From positions 3,162,001 through 3,226,000 of the forward strand of contig NZ_JAABLQ010000001.1 of NCBI RefSeq assembly GCF_009915765.1: 64,000 nucleotides of DNA, written 5' to 3'. A program made the translations under genes and the position numbers. Below the pieces are notes generated by a model. The model searched no databases, had not been told where the DNA came from, and saw nothing but the letters and a program-made list of their open reading frames with translations. Positions within the stretch are counted from its first letter, which is position 1. Each line of letters opens with the position of its first letter. The stretch is from Pannonibacter sp. XCT-53. GTDB taxonomy: Bacteria; Pseudomonadota; Alphaproteobacteria; Rhizobiales; Stappiaceae. Of the stretch, positions 63,756-64,000 are shown one piece after another.

Positions 63756-64000
63756 ATGGATCTGAGCGATCTGATTAAGCGGGACGCGGTCGTCGTCGGG
63801 CTGAAGGCCAACAGCAAGAAGCAGGCGATCCAGGAGCTGGCGGCCAAGGCTGCCGAACTGACCGGCCTCACCGAGCGGGAAGTCTTCGACACGCTGCTGC
63901 AGCGCGAAAGGCTGGGCTCCACCGGCGTCGGCCATGGCGTCGCCATCCCGCATGGCAAGCTGATCAAGCTCACCCGTCTCGTCGGCGTCTTTGCCCGCAT
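63756..64000 (+). CDS. ptsN: Nitrogen PTS enzyme IIA (3' part outside window)
   Basis: First 81 codons are visible (MDLSDLIKRDAVVVGLKANS onwards). The phosphorylatable His is in VAIPHGKL, with LLQRERLGSTGVGHG before it, the PTS EIIA(Ntr) signature. Links the nitrogen-related PTS to potassium and carbon control; in many bacteria it interacts with KdpD. Follows hpf by 79 bp in the usual order. Confidence 0.95.
   Translation, partial: MDLSDLIKRDAVVVGLKANSKKQAIQELAAKAAELTGLTEREVFDTLLQRERLGSTGVGHGVAIPHGKLIKLTRLVGVFAR

Overview
The window is chromosomal DNA of a high-GC alphaproteobacterium. The order rplU-rpmA-(acetyltransferases)-obgE-proB-proA-nadD, the lptC-lptA-lptB-rpoN-hpf-ptsN block, a CtrA-type box, and a bcsN-containing cellulose operon point to Hyphomicrobiales (Rhizobiales). 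A Stappiaceae-like genus is my guess; species cannot be read from the sequence.

Region by region. 1-7050: minus-strand housekeeping block, from the rplU promoter through rplU, rpmA, three tandem GNAT acetyltransferases, obgE, proB and proA to a truncated nadD. 7513-12091: tRNA-Ser(CGA) followed by a compact 4.5-kb integrative element. It is bounded by 16-bp direct repeats that copy the tRNA 3' end, and carries a tyrosine integrase operon, an AlpA-like operon, a palindrome-rich control region and four 22-bp iteron-like repeats. 12332-16901: an RTX-repeat protein, a Crp-type regulator, and a FecR protein overlapping a CHASE2 nucleotide cyclase. 17023-23975: a polysaccharide deacetylase, then an ACP / reductase / AMP-ligase / LuxE-like / LuxC-like cassette facing a GNAT-like gene. 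24340-33612: a cellulose operon (bcsA, bcsB, bcsZ, a TPR gene, bcsN) behind an AT-rich promoter with a perfect CtrA box. 33643-41603: kdpFABCDE with phased CTTTACGC repeats upstream. 41622-44373: [2Fe-2S] ferredoxin, cytochrome P450 and a divergent AraC regulator. 44377-52940: an eight-gene uronate catabolism and TRAP transport operon with a divergent GntR regulator. 53016-57488: regulators (ScfR/RamB type, solo LuxR, WYL), a DUF1127 protein and an NDUFA9-like protein. 57662-57747: tRNA-Leu(CAG). 58019-64000: an RNase D-like exonuclease, lptC, lptA, lptB, rpoN, hpf and the start of ptsN.

Working together: the uronate operon links uptake (TRAP) to both the unsaturated (KdgF, KduI, KduD) and saturated (UxaC, UxaA) uronate branches. 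The bcs operon is a c-di-GMP-gated cellulose synthase with a possible cell-cycle input. The Crp/cyclase neighbourhood looks like a local cyclic-nucleotide circuit. The least explained parts are the mini-element with its iterons and the LuxC/LuxE/ACP cassette, which lacks any luciferase. Functions are called from motifs read by eye; no database search was run.
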